Positions 55,751 through 64,000 of a DNA stretch of 64,000 bases are shown here, piece after piece (position 1 is the first letter of the stretch; each line of letters begins with the position of its first letter). The notes below the pieces were generated by a model. The model was not told where the DNA came from. It was given only the letters and a program-made list of their open reading frames with translations, and ran no database searches. Both the position numbers and the translations under genes were made by a program. The DNA lies in NCBI GenBank assembly GCA_022495995.1, contig JAFEMH010007473.1:18501-82500 (forward strand), read 5' to 3'. The stretch comes from Adenophora triphylla var. japonica. Lineage: Eukaryota; Streptophyta; Magnoliopsida; Asterales; Campanulaceae.

Positions 55751-56880
55751 CTAAGTTGTCCTTTCTGGGATTTTCAACCTAGCGAGCGATTTGTTCTTAG
55801 GGGGCCAAGTCACGCGAAGTACTTCTTGAGCTTGTCCATGTTGACCGGCTTCGGTAGTTGATCTCCGTCTAAGTCTACCACCAAGGGCTCCCCTGCAGAA
55901 TATCTTCTTCACAATGTAGGGTCCTATCCACCTTGGTCCCCACTTGCCTAACGTGTTGAAAGGTCCGGGACGATGCTCACGGAGCACCAGGTCGCCTACT
56001 CTGATGTTTCTTGTCTTGACCTTTTTGTTGAAAGCTCTTGCCATTCTTCTTTGGTAAGCTTGAGTGTGTTCGGCCGCTTTCAACCTTCTTTCGTCCAACA
56101 GGGCCAGCTCTTCGTATCTGCTTTCTAGCCAGTCGACTTCATTCACTTGGTTTTCTAGGAGAACTCTTAGTGATGGTATTTCCAATTCTATCGGTAGAAG
56201 GCCTCCATCTCGAATGTGAGGGCGTAGTGGAGTTTCTCCTGTAGCTGTTCGGATCAAGTGCGGTACCCCATAGTGCGAATGGTAGCTTGTCGGGCCGCTT
56301 TTTCCAGGATCGCCATTTTTCTCGATGATAGTCTCGATTGTTTTGTTCGCGGCTTCAATTTGCTCCGTTTGTTTCGAGGCCTATAAGGAGACGACTTGTG
56401 TCTCTCGTGATTTTGTACTCGGCCGCAGGCGATCGGTTTCCTTTTCGAAGTGTGACCCATTATCGGATATCATCTCTTGTGGAACCCCATATCGGCAGAT
56501 GATGTTGTGCTTGATGAACTCTGCAACCTTTCTGGCATTCAGAACTTTGTAGGAGGCGTCCTCGACCCATTTAGTGAAATAGTCGATGGCTACTAGGACG
56601 AAACAAAGTTGTCCGTTGGCTCTCGCGGTGTGATCTTTCCAATCACGTCTATTCCCCATGTAGAGAACGGCCAAGGTGAAGTCATTGGGTACAGCAAGGA
56701 AGGCGGTGCATGCCGAAGATTGGCGTGTATCTCGACACTTGTGGCACTTCTTGACCATTTTGGTACAATCGGCTTCCATGGTCGCCCAAAAGTACCCTTG
56801 CCTCGATGATCTTTTTGGCGAGCATGTTTCCGCTCATGTGGGTTCCACATATGCCTTGATGAACATGGTCCATTATTTCC
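55751..56880 (-). pseudogene. Tat-B integrase
   Basis: Zinc-binding region with HQGICGTHMSGNMLAKKI and KMVKKCHKCRDTR (56690-56870 and 56740). The core is seen as DWPFSTWGIDVIGKITP (56593-57159 frame), FVLVAIDYFTKWVEDASY and YGVPQEMISDNGSHF (56381-56779), then KSSPYRPRNK. The C-terminal part (55751-56257) has RRMARAFNKKVKTRNIRVGD and GPRWIGPYIVKKI. The first two catalytic Asp positions are present (GID, ISDNG). The frame changes several times, so the protein is not intact as read. Integrase inserts the element cDNA. Confidence 0.85.
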
Positions 56881-57076
56881 TGGGCCTCTTCCTCGGTGGC
56901 GCAAAGGAGGTTTCCTTGGGAATGTTTCTTGAATAAACGGCCAGCCAGTGATGACGTAATTGGCGGCCCAACCTCTTAAGGGCGATCTCGAGTCTTCGTG
57001 TCCTGTCTCGGGCGGTATGGTTCTATCTAGGATGAAATACCAAATGTCGTGGTACCATGGTTTCCCTTCGGAGTTT

Positions 57077-57723
57077 TCAACGGCGGCACCTTTGGATAAC
57101 CATTTGTCTTTGCGGTCGTGAAGATCTATAACGGCGCATGCAAGATGCAGGAGTCGCACGTCGTGTTATTTTGAAGGGTTTAACCGTTTCCTTTAGTGGA
57201 TTTCGACCAAAGAAGCAAGTGTGGCTAATGCGTCCGCAAACCGATTTTTGTCTCTCGGGAGATAGTGGAATGAGACATCTTGAAATTGTTGCGCCAATTC
57301 TTGGAGGTGAGCACCGTATCTTTGAAGGGTTGGATCTTGGACCCTCCACTTCTTCAATGTCGATTGATGATCAATTGGGAATCCCCGAATACCTCGAGTT
57401 CAGCCACGCTGCGTTCTAGGGCTGCCTCAAGCCCCGCTATGCAAGCCTCGTATTCCGCGGTATTGCTTGGTGGCGTCAAAATCAAGACATACCGCTAGTG
57501 GAGTGTAGATGTCGTTAGGGTCTACCAATAACATTCCGATGCCAAACCCTCTCTTGTTGGCTGCGCCATCGAAAAATAATTGCCACTTATTTTCTTCTAT
57601 GCTTAGAATGTCCTCATCGTGAATCGCGGGTCTTCCCCCTTCACTTCGTCGCAAGGAAATTCGGCCAACCGATCTGCGAATACACTCCCTCCGACGGATT
57701 TCGAGTGACGTAAGTGATATCAT
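57077..57723 (-). pseudogene. Tat-B second (archaeal-type) RNase H
   Basis: KWQLFFDGAANKRGFGIGML gives the first catalytic Asp in the FFDGA context. The adjoining frame reads NTAEYEACIAGLEAAL and, further on, RFADALATLA. A second RNase H of this type between RNase H and integrase is the diagnostic of the Tat lineage. Frame changes interrupt it near 57470. Confidence 0.8.
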
Positions 57724-59447
57724 ACCCCGCGAGCATGAAGTACCATTTGGCTAGTCTCGAAGACAAATTTGATTTGTCTAGGATATATTTCGGTGGATCC
57801 ATCTTTGCGATGAGACGGATGGAAAGGCTTCCATATAGTGCTTTAGCCTTTGCGATACCCAGACGAGAGCAGCGCATGACTTGTCGAGTGGAGAGTAGTT
57901 GATTTCACCGCCTTGGAATCTGCAAGGCCGACAAAGTAGATGGCATTTTCTCGTGTGCGAAGCCGGTCGTTCTTGAGCAAGCATAGCCCCTAATGCGTTG
58001 TCTGTGATTGTGAGGTACAACTTCAAGGGCTTCTCCTTGTGTGGTGGAACCAGATAGGTGGGGAAGTCAAGTAGTGCTTAACTTCCTCGAATGCTTCTTG
58101 ACATTCTTCGGTCCACTCTTGAGGTGCGTTTTCTTAAGCGGCTTAAAGATGGGGTCGCACATTGTAGCCGCTGATTAATGAATCGACCGATATATTGGAG
58201 TCTGCCCATGAATCCCTTTACTTCTTTCTCGTGTCCCGGGTGGAGGCATGTCTCGTAATGGCCTTTATCTTGGCGGGATCTGCTTCTATGCCGCGTTCTG
58301 TGACTATGTATCCCAAGACTTTCCCTTTGACTACTCCGAATGAGCATTTGGCGGGGTTGAGTCTCATTTTGTGCTTGTCTCGCCGATTGAAGAATTTTCT
58401 CGAGATCTCTCAAGTGTTGGCCATCCGTCCCCTTCGAGTGGATAATCATGTCGTCCACATACACCTCTATTTCTTTATGGATCATGTCGTGGAATAGTGT
58501 CGTGATCGCTCTTTGGTAGGTAGCCCTGGCGTTCTTGAGGCCAAACGGCATGACCGTGTAGCGTAACGTTCCCCAAGGTGTGGTGGATGCTTTGTGTTCT
58601 GGTCCTCTTCGCCATGAGGATTTGGTTATACCCTGCGAACCCGTCGACGAATGAGCGGACCTCGTACGCTGCCGTGGCATCGACCAACATGTCTATGTTT
58701 GGTAGTGGGAAGTCATCTTTAGGGGATGCCTTGTTCAAGTCTCCGAAATCAACACTGCACCCGTATTTTCCCGTTCGACTTGGCTACTTGCACCGTGTTT
58801 GCTAACCATTCCGGATATTCAATCACTTTGATGAACCCTACATTCAAAAGTTTCATGATTTCTTCTTTCACTTGCATTGACCATTCCGGCTTGATTCTCG
58901 CGTAGTTTCGCTGACCGGCTTGGCGTTGGGTAGCGGTGGTATCTTGTGTTCTACAACCGACCGATTCAACCTGTGCATATCTTTGTAGGACCAAGCGAAT
59001 ACGTCGACATATTCTCTCGAGGAGCTGGGTCAAGGTTTCTCTGTCTTCCCCCTTGAAGAAGCTGCCGATCTTTGTTTCTCTGGGGTCTTCCGTCGTCCCA
59101 AGATTAACCGTTTGCATTTCCTCGTCGTCAACAGGGCCATTCTTTCCACAACGACCTACTTGCTTAGCTAATTCTTTTAAGATTTGTTCGTTATCTTGAT
59201 CTATCTCATCGTATGATTCATTATTAACGTGTTCGTTATATTGATTATTATTAGTTAATTCATCATTTACGATGTTAGCAATCTCAGGGTACTCGGAAAG
59301 ATCAAAGTTTTCATTAAGGAAGTAAGGGAATACATGTTCAGCCACCGCCTCGATTTCCTCTTGAGTGAGTTCATCGGAGGTGGAGCCTCGCTTTCTAATG
59401 TAAAAGTTGTAGGGCCTATCTTCCCGCGAGGGTGGGAGTGCAACCAA
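57641..59447 (-). pseudogene. Tat-B reverse transcriptase and RNase H
   Basis: RT is read through frames 59447-58749 (KEEIMKLLNVGFIKVIEYPE, LANTVQVAKSNGKIRV), 58738-58475 (NKASPKDDFPLPNIDMLVDA, FVDGFAGYNQILMA) and 58680-58078 (VMPFGLKNARATYQRAIT, EVYVDDMIIHSKG). The catalytic YVDD is intact. The first RNase H is read as LYLTITDNALGAMLAQ and PLDKSCAALVWVSQRLKHYM (57778-58026), then ANWYFMLAGYDIT-like sequence. At least four frame changes occur. With almost identical LTRs, these may be real mutations or assembly indels. Confidence 0.9.
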
Positions 59448-59456
59448 GCTCTTTGA

Positions 59457-60076
59457 TCATGAAGTCTTCATCAACAATCGGTCCTCCGGTGACGTGCCGC
59501 TTAGAATTGGCTCATCACATTTCTGTATTAGTCTTGTGTAGTCGGTAGTTGGAGCGTCCCCCTTGGATATTGCATGAATCTGGCTGTCTTCTAACCGGCA
59601 CAGGTCTTGGAACTGTCGTAGCATGTCTTCTCCCAACACAAAGTCCCATTCGCTTGTCATTTCTGCCTTCGTGCCCCACAAATCATTAGGGATCAGTGGG
59701 ATGGATTCTGTTTCATCTGGAGAAGCATCGCAGTCGCTGAAGATTTCAAAGCCCGGTTGGCGCATGGTTCTGAAAAGATAAAGTAGGGAATACTTTCCCC
59801 TTCTCGAACAAAGTAGTCATTGAGTGTCTTTCGGTATGGTTTGAGGTTGCAATCCTTGGACTTTGGGTCATAGCAGCCTTTGTACGAGGTTCCTTCCCAC
59901 TTGATTTGAGTGAAACCCCACTCTTCCACGTCATCTTCATCGTGGATGGAGATGTCGTATCCTAGTCCATGCTTTGTGTGAGGCGGGGGGACCGGTGGTG
60001 GTTCCGTTATTCCTTGTAAGTGCTTTCCAAGCCCCAATCCAGGAAAGTACCCTTTTGCTAGCATCATTCTCCGCAC
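59457..60076 (-). pseudogene. Tat-B protease-RT linker with G-patch
   Basis: MMLAKGYFPGLGLGKHLQGI is a G-patch motif, a glycine-rich RNA-binding signature found in Tat and related elements between protease and RT. The following EWGFTQIKWEGTSYK and FVREGESIPYFIF are characteristic linker sequence. It is out of frame with the gag-protease ORF at 60164. Confidence 0.7.
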
Positions 60077-60163
60077 AGAAGGCTTCCGGAAAACCTAAGT
60101 GCCTTTGAGTAGTCGTTCTCGTTGTAAGTGTCTATGACATTCACGCTGCTTTCTTTCTCGATC

Positions 60164-62521
60164 TCAAAACCACCGAACAGAAATCGAAGTGCTATGTTGT
60201 ACTTCGAGGATAGGACTAGCAGTGACCATCTCTCCGTGTATGGTGACTATCGTGTTGTTGTGTCTAAACTTGATGCATTGGTGCAGGGAGGAGGGCACAC
60301 CCCCTATGTCGTGTAGCCAAGGGCGACCAAGCAGCAAGTTGAAGGATGCCGGAATGTCGATGACTTGAAATTCGATGCTCATAGTGACTTGCCCCATTTC
60401 TACAGGTATTACAACTGATCCCAGAGCGGTTCTAGCAAGACAATCGTACCCCCTTACAAGATGCCCGGATGGCTTGAGGTCTTTGTGGGTGAGGCCTAAT
60501 GATGATAAGGCTTTCTTCGGGAGGACATTGATTGCGTAACCATTGTCGACCAAAATGCGTGGCATTCGGTACCCATTCACCTTAGCAGTTATGTAAAGGG
60601 CCTCACGATGATTGTTCCCATAGGATGGGAGGTCCAAGTCGCTGAAAGTGATGACGTTGCCAAACCGCACTTGGCCAATCATTTGAGTGAGCTCTTCGGG
60701 TGTTGCTTCGAGGAAATGGTCATTTGAGCTAATGCCTTTTTTCAACATCTCACGGTGCTTGTGAGATGCTCCTATGAGATCCCAAACCGAGATATTTGCT
60801 TGTGTCTTTTTCAATTGAGTTAAGAGAGGGTCCTCCGGTTCACTTGGCGATGAGGCTTTAGCTTGTTTTGGAGGATTTTCATCCCTTGGGTCTTTGTTAG
60901 TGATCACACGACCGGATCGTGTGAGTAGGTTGACTGTTTTAGACCCTTTTCCCTTTTGTTCTAAGATTTCCTCCCAAGACATCATATAACAGAAAGAAGA
61001 TTCATTAAATTCAAGAGGACTCTCGTCCACAATTGTGGCTAGACGAGTAGGGTCCTCGAAGATACTTTCTATCTCTATTAAATTGACCTCATTGTTTGGC
61101 AAAGGATTAGTAACAACATTTGGTAACCCTATCTCTTTATCGTCAAACAAATCTTGGATGACGTCTTTCAAGTGAAAGCAAGAGTTGGTGTCGTGACCGG
61201 TGAAGTTGTGGTACTTGCAGAAGAGGTGATGAGCATGGTTAGCAGGGAGATCTTTCTTTGGAGGTCCGCCTTCTCTTGGTTTGATTTTCCCATTCTTGAC
61301 AAGTACTTCGAAGAGTTCTTCTTGGGTGATTCCTTCAAGCTTGTCATAATGTCTATCCTTCTTCTTCTTTTGTGGTGGAGGTACTGCAGAGTATTTACCA
61401 TTTCCGGGATGATTGAAGACAATGGCATTGACAGATGCATCCTTGGGATTGGAGGAGGAAGAAGAGCTCTTGTTGTAGCGGAATCCACTTTCTTTCTTGA
61501 CTTCCCTTTTCTGTTTGATGAGGTCGTCTAACCGTATGCCCGACTTGTGAAGTTCGGCGAAGCTAGGAAAATAGTTTCCGGCTAGCTTGTCTTGATATTC
61601 CTCTCTAAGGCACTGTATGAGGATGTGAATTTGCTCGTCTAGGCTGGGCCTATCAACAATTTCGGTTAGCTTGGTTCTCCACCTTTTAACAAAATCTGTG
61701 AAGGACTCGTTTGGAAGCTGCTTGGTTTGCTCAAGATCCCTTCTAGTGGTGCGATAAGTGGAGTTGTCCTCGTATTGCTTTTGGAAAGTACAACTAGCGA
61801 GTGGCCAGTCGAGTCTCGTAGAGAGTGGAAGGGTCATATACCAATCTCTTGCAGCACCATCGAGAGTTTGGGGAAAGCATTGGGCTAACAGATTGTCATC
61901 AACACCCATAGGTAGCATGGCCCAAGAGTAGGTCTCCAAATGTGATTTGGGACAGGTGGTGCCATTGAATTTTGCAATGTCGGGTGTCTTGTACTTTCTA
62001 GGAAGCTTTGACATGGACTGACGAAGGGTATCGTAATCAATAGAGAGCGAGGCTCCCTTACTCACATCAAGGGATGCAAGTTTCTTTTCTAGCATGGCCA
62101 TGGTAAGGGGTTCATTCTTGCTTTCCCCCTTGCTTTCTTTCTTGAATGTGAAGCTTTCATTGTCGGATGAGGAAGATGATGAGCTAGACTCGTACCTCTT
62201 TTTCTTGCCTTTGCTTTTGCGGCGACCCTTGGCCCTTTTGGTGTATGACTCCTCTGCTCCGGAGGAAGAATCATTTTTCTTCTTCTTTTCTTTGTTGGCT
62301 AGTGCAGCCCTAAGCTCTTGAATTTCTTCCACGAGAGTGTGGATTTGGGAAGCTTGCACTTCTAGGCGATCATTGGCTTCTTCCGTAAGTTTGTGGTTGT
62401 TTTCTGACAGGGTCTCATTTCCTAATGTCAGCTTTCGATGTCGACATTGTGTTGGGAGTCTTGGAGTTGAGTAGCTTCGAAAACCGATGTAAGAGGTGCA
62501 GATATCGTGATCTAGCCCCAA
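60164..62521 (-). CDS. Tat-B gag and aspartic protease
   Basis: A single open frame of 785 codons. Residues about 40-140: coiled and Lys/Ser-rich. Residues about 185-340: the retrotransposon gag domain, with PKSHLETYSWAMLPMGVDDN, GAARDWYMTLPLSTRLDW and LPNESFTDFVKRWRTKL. Around residue 450: a His/Cys cluster CKYHNFTGHDTNSCFHLKD in place of a classical zinc knuckle. Residues about 640-750: the protease, with RILVDNGYAINVLP (DNG where DSG/DTG is usual) and FNLLLGRPWLHDIG. Gag forms particles and the protease processes the polyprotein. The DSG-to-DNG change may weaken the protease. The start Met follows a leader with palindromes. The frame ends before the G-patch segment through a frame change. 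Confidence 0.9.
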   Translation of the reverse strand: MGLDHDICTSYIGFRSYSTPRLPTQCRHRKLTLGNETLSENNHKLTEEANDRLEVQASQIHTLVEEIQELRAALANKEKKKKNDSSSGAEESYTKRAKGRRKSKGKKKRYESSSSSSSSDNESFTFKKESKGESKNEPLTMAMLEKKLASLDVSKGASLSIDYDTLRQSMSKLPRKYKTPDIAKFNGTTCPKSHLETYSWAMLPMGVDDNLLAQCFPQTLDGAARDWYMTLPLSTRLDWPLASCTFQKQYEDNSTYRTTRRDLEQTKQLPNESFTDFVKRWRTKLTEIVDRPSLDEQIHILIQCLREEYQDKLAGNYFPSFAELHKSGIRLDDLIKQKREVKKESGFRYNKSSSSSSNPKDASVNAIVFNHPGNGKYSAVPPPQKKKKDRHYDKLEGITQEELFEVLVKNGKIKPREGGPPKKDLPANHAHHLFCKYHNFTGHDTNSCFHLKDVIQDLFDDKEIGLPNVVTNPLPNNEVNLIEIESIFEDPTRLATIVDESPLEFNESSFCYMMSWEEILEQKGKGSKTVNLLTRSGRVITNKDPRDENPPKQAKASSPSEPEDPLLTQLKKTQANISVWDLIGASHKHREMLKKGISSNDHFLEATPEELTQMIGQVRFGNVITFSDLDLPSYGNNHREALYITAKVNGYRMPRILVDNGYAINVLPKKALSSLGLTHKDLKPSGHLVRGYDCLARTALGSVVIPVEMGQVTMSIEFQVIDIPASFNLLLGRPWLHDIGGVPSSLHQCIKFRHNNTIVTIHGEMVTASPILEVQHSTSISVRWF

Positions 62522-62577
62522 CGAGCCTGAAGCGTGCTTAAATGGCTCTCGTGCTCAAATTCAGCAAATGTAAGCAT

Positions 62578-62612
62578 TATCCCGTGCGAGATAAGTAATC
62601 CCGCGCGAGATA
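62578..62612. promoter_or_regulatory. Palindromes upstream of Tat-B gag
   Basis: TATCCCGTGCGAGATA (62578-62593) and AATCCCGCGCGAGATA (62597-62612), imperfect copies 60-90 bp before the gag start codon. Confidence 0.5.
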
Positions 62613-62809
62613 ATCACACGGAAAGTCGATTTTTATTTAGCCCTAATTTTTGGTCGGAACGGAAAGTCCGTTTAAGGGGTTTCTAAGGCCTTTATCGTAA
62701 CCTAACGACTAAGCAATCAATCCGATTTTTGTAAAACAAAGCCATGTAAGATTGTTTTTTTGTTTTTGTTTTTTTTTTTGAAGGATTATATGCACATTTT
62801 TCTTGAAGG

Positions 62810-62865
62810 GACATCCGAAGGGACTTTTTCCGAAGGGACTTTTTCCGAAGGGACTTTTTCCGAAT
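62810..62865. repeat. Short tandem repeat in the Tat-B leader
   Basis: CCGAAGGGACTTTTT three times in a row, in the untranslated leader. Confidence 0.85.
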
Positions 62866-63580
62866 CCTTTCTTATTGTCAATTTTACATGGCTTTGTTTT
62901 GATCAAAAACAAGAAAAGATCACCGAGTCAAAACCGACCGGTCACGGAGTGATCCTAAAAAGTCAATCTACATGAGAATGTGGCAATGCGTGGCCGGGAA
63001 GGCTAGGCTCCCCGCGATATGACAATCTAAGTGGATTGAATACGCGGAGTGGGATTGTCCAACTTCGGAGAGACCGGCGACTAGGTGGTTACCGTCATCC
63101 GTCCTTAGTGTGGGTCCCGGGTTTATAGAGGGTATGCAGTGCAATGACAGTTATAATATGAGTGCGCGTGTGTGATAGTTCAATCTAGGTGATAGAGTAA
63201 AATAGAAAGTTTTTTTTGAAAGTCAAAAGAGAAAACAGATAGTGGCCGCACCAAGTGGTTGCCTACGTTTCTCCCAATCTAGGAAGACTCAGGCCGTCGT
63301 AGTTCCACATAAAGAGAGATAAAGAGGGATAAATAATTTAATTTACAACTCCCGAATCCCCAATGGACCGGACTTTAATTAAATAAAACCCAATCACACG
63401 CAGTTCATAAATAATAATCAATTATTTAAGGAAAATAAAGGTCCGAGTTCTACACCTTAAGGGAGGCCTTAAGATGCAGAACTCGCAGATAATGAATCCC
63501 GGGATCCCCCTTGCATGTTCGGCTCTCGTCTTGGATTACGAGCGAAACAGAGAAACCGTAAAACAACCAGATCGAAGCCA

Positions 63581-63616
63581 TATCTCGCACGAGATAATGA
63601 TATCTCGTGCGAGATA
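63581..63616. promoter_or_regulatory. Palindrome pair in the Tat-B leader near the PBS
   Basis: TATCTCGCACGAGATA (63581-63596) and TATCTCGTGCGAGATA (63601-63616). The two are reverse complements of each other, 4 bp apart, and each is palindromic except at the centre. Confidence 0.6.
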
Positions 63617-63713
63617 TCTCCCATCTCGAGAACGTAAAAATTCGAATTTTACAAAATAGATTGAAAATCCTCTCTTTTTAATTTTGACGCAAGTTTAAGC
63701 CTCTTAATTTTCA

Positions 63714-63732
63714 GTCCCCAAATGAGTCGCCA
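63714..63732 (-). other. Tat-B primer-binding site
   Basis: On the minus strand TGGCGACTCATTTGGGGAC starts one base inside the 5' LTR. The TGGCGACTC start resembles the PBS of Ogre/Tat elements (reported as tRNA-Arg type). The tRNA assignment is inference. Confidence 0.7.
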
Positions 63733-63733
63733 C

Positions 63734-64000
63734 CGTAGCGTTGTGGAGAAAGAAATTCGATTCTTTTTGTTTTTATGAGTCGCCACCTATATTATTTGAT
63801 TGGAAACATAGAAAAACCATTTGAAAGAGATTTGAGTTCCGGGCTTAGGTTATGAAATGGGTAGGTTTAGAAGGCATCCATTTCACCCAATCCGGAGATC
63901 GGTCTTGCTAAAGAAAAGAGAGGTTTTTCAAAAGAAGAAGTAAAAAACGAATTCAAATACTACAAATAAAGGTCCATTTGACGAGGTCAAACGGAATGTA
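63734..64000 (-). repeat. Tat-B 5' LTR, cut by the window end
   Basis: Matches 48823-49095 with about five differences (its first T is C here). Continues past the window. Confidence 0.95.

Larger units (their letters stand above)
48823..64000 (-). mobile_element. Tat-B: Ty3/Gypsy Tat-lineage retrotransposon with antisense genes
   Basis: Minus-strand element at least 15.2 kb long. Left (3') LTR 48823-49831, polypurine tract, tandem array, two antisense genes (PMD-B, DUF7745-like), then integrase, second RNase H, RNase H/RT, protease/gag (reading leftward), leader, PBS, and the start of the 5' LTR at 63734. The extra RNase H and the antisense genes place it in the Tat lineage (Ogre/Retand-like). 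The visible 267 bp of the right LTR differs from the left at only about five positions, so insertion is recent. Confidence 0.95.

Noticed and set aside
61154..61531. 125-codon plus-strand ORF
   Set aside because: Antisense shadow within the conserved gag frame.

Overview
The window is nuclear DNA from a flowering plant, almost certainly a eudicot. The signs are spliced genes with GT-AG introns, a class-A GATA transcription factor, Ty1/Copia and Ty3/Gypsy (Tat) retrotransposons, a CACTA element, Helitrons and many Stowaway-type MITEs beginning CTCCCTCCGTCCC. I cannot name the species. Only one ordinary host gene looks intact: a two-exon GATA5/7/12-like factor (13919-15483, +). A second host-derived locus at the left edge (1594-2687, +) keeps three phase-compatible exons from the end of a FANCJ/BRIP1-like DNA helicase. 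It is probably a captured or truncated fragment.

Layout. 1-4030: helicase fragment, a 123-bp tandem array and possible MULE ends. 4045-10600: a dense field of Stowaway, hAT and Helitron elements, including a MITE nested in a MITE whose empty site exists elsewhere in the window. 10738-12440: a very GC-rich irregular satellite unlike anything around it. 13116-13617: a Mutator-type MITE with a perfect 9-bp target duplication, about 300 bp upstream of the GATA gene. 17042-26590: Helitrons with recognisable 3' hairpins and helicase remnants, a 51-bp minisatellite hit three times by Stowaway MITEs, a Harbinger MITE, a palindrome-rich foldback element (20049-20480) and a diverged MULE. 26736-33277: a complete but dead Copia element on the minus strand (489-bp LTRs, initiator-Met PBS, RNase H deleted).

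34211 to the right edge is a triple nest. Tat-A (LTR 34211-36023, minus strand) carries several tandem arrays and a decayed antisense plant-mobile-domain (PMD) gene. A CACTA transposon (from 41061) sits in Tat-A; its TNP2-like gene has lost the catalytic Transposase_21 domain exactly between flanking domains. Tat-B (from 48823, minus strand, LTR about 1 kb, running off the window) sits in the subterminal repeats of the CACTA. Tat-B has gag-protease, a G-patch segment, RT-RNase H, a second (archaeal-type) RNase H and integrase on the minus strand. On the plus strand, between integrase and the 3' LTR, it has two antisense genes: a four-exon PMD gene and a DUF7745-like ORF, each with its own TATA box.

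The most interesting signal is non-coding. Tat-B repeats a CpG-containing palindrome (core CTCGCGCGAG, best copy TATCTCGCGCGAGATA) in its LTR, in each spacer upstream of its genes and in its leader. Tat-A has a different palindrome (AGTCCGGNCGGACT) at matching places: beside the LTR TATA box and upstream of its antisense PMD gene. The Copia leader has a third palindrome (GCTCGGCCGAGC). This suggests element-specific palindromic regulatory sites shared by sense and antisense promoters.
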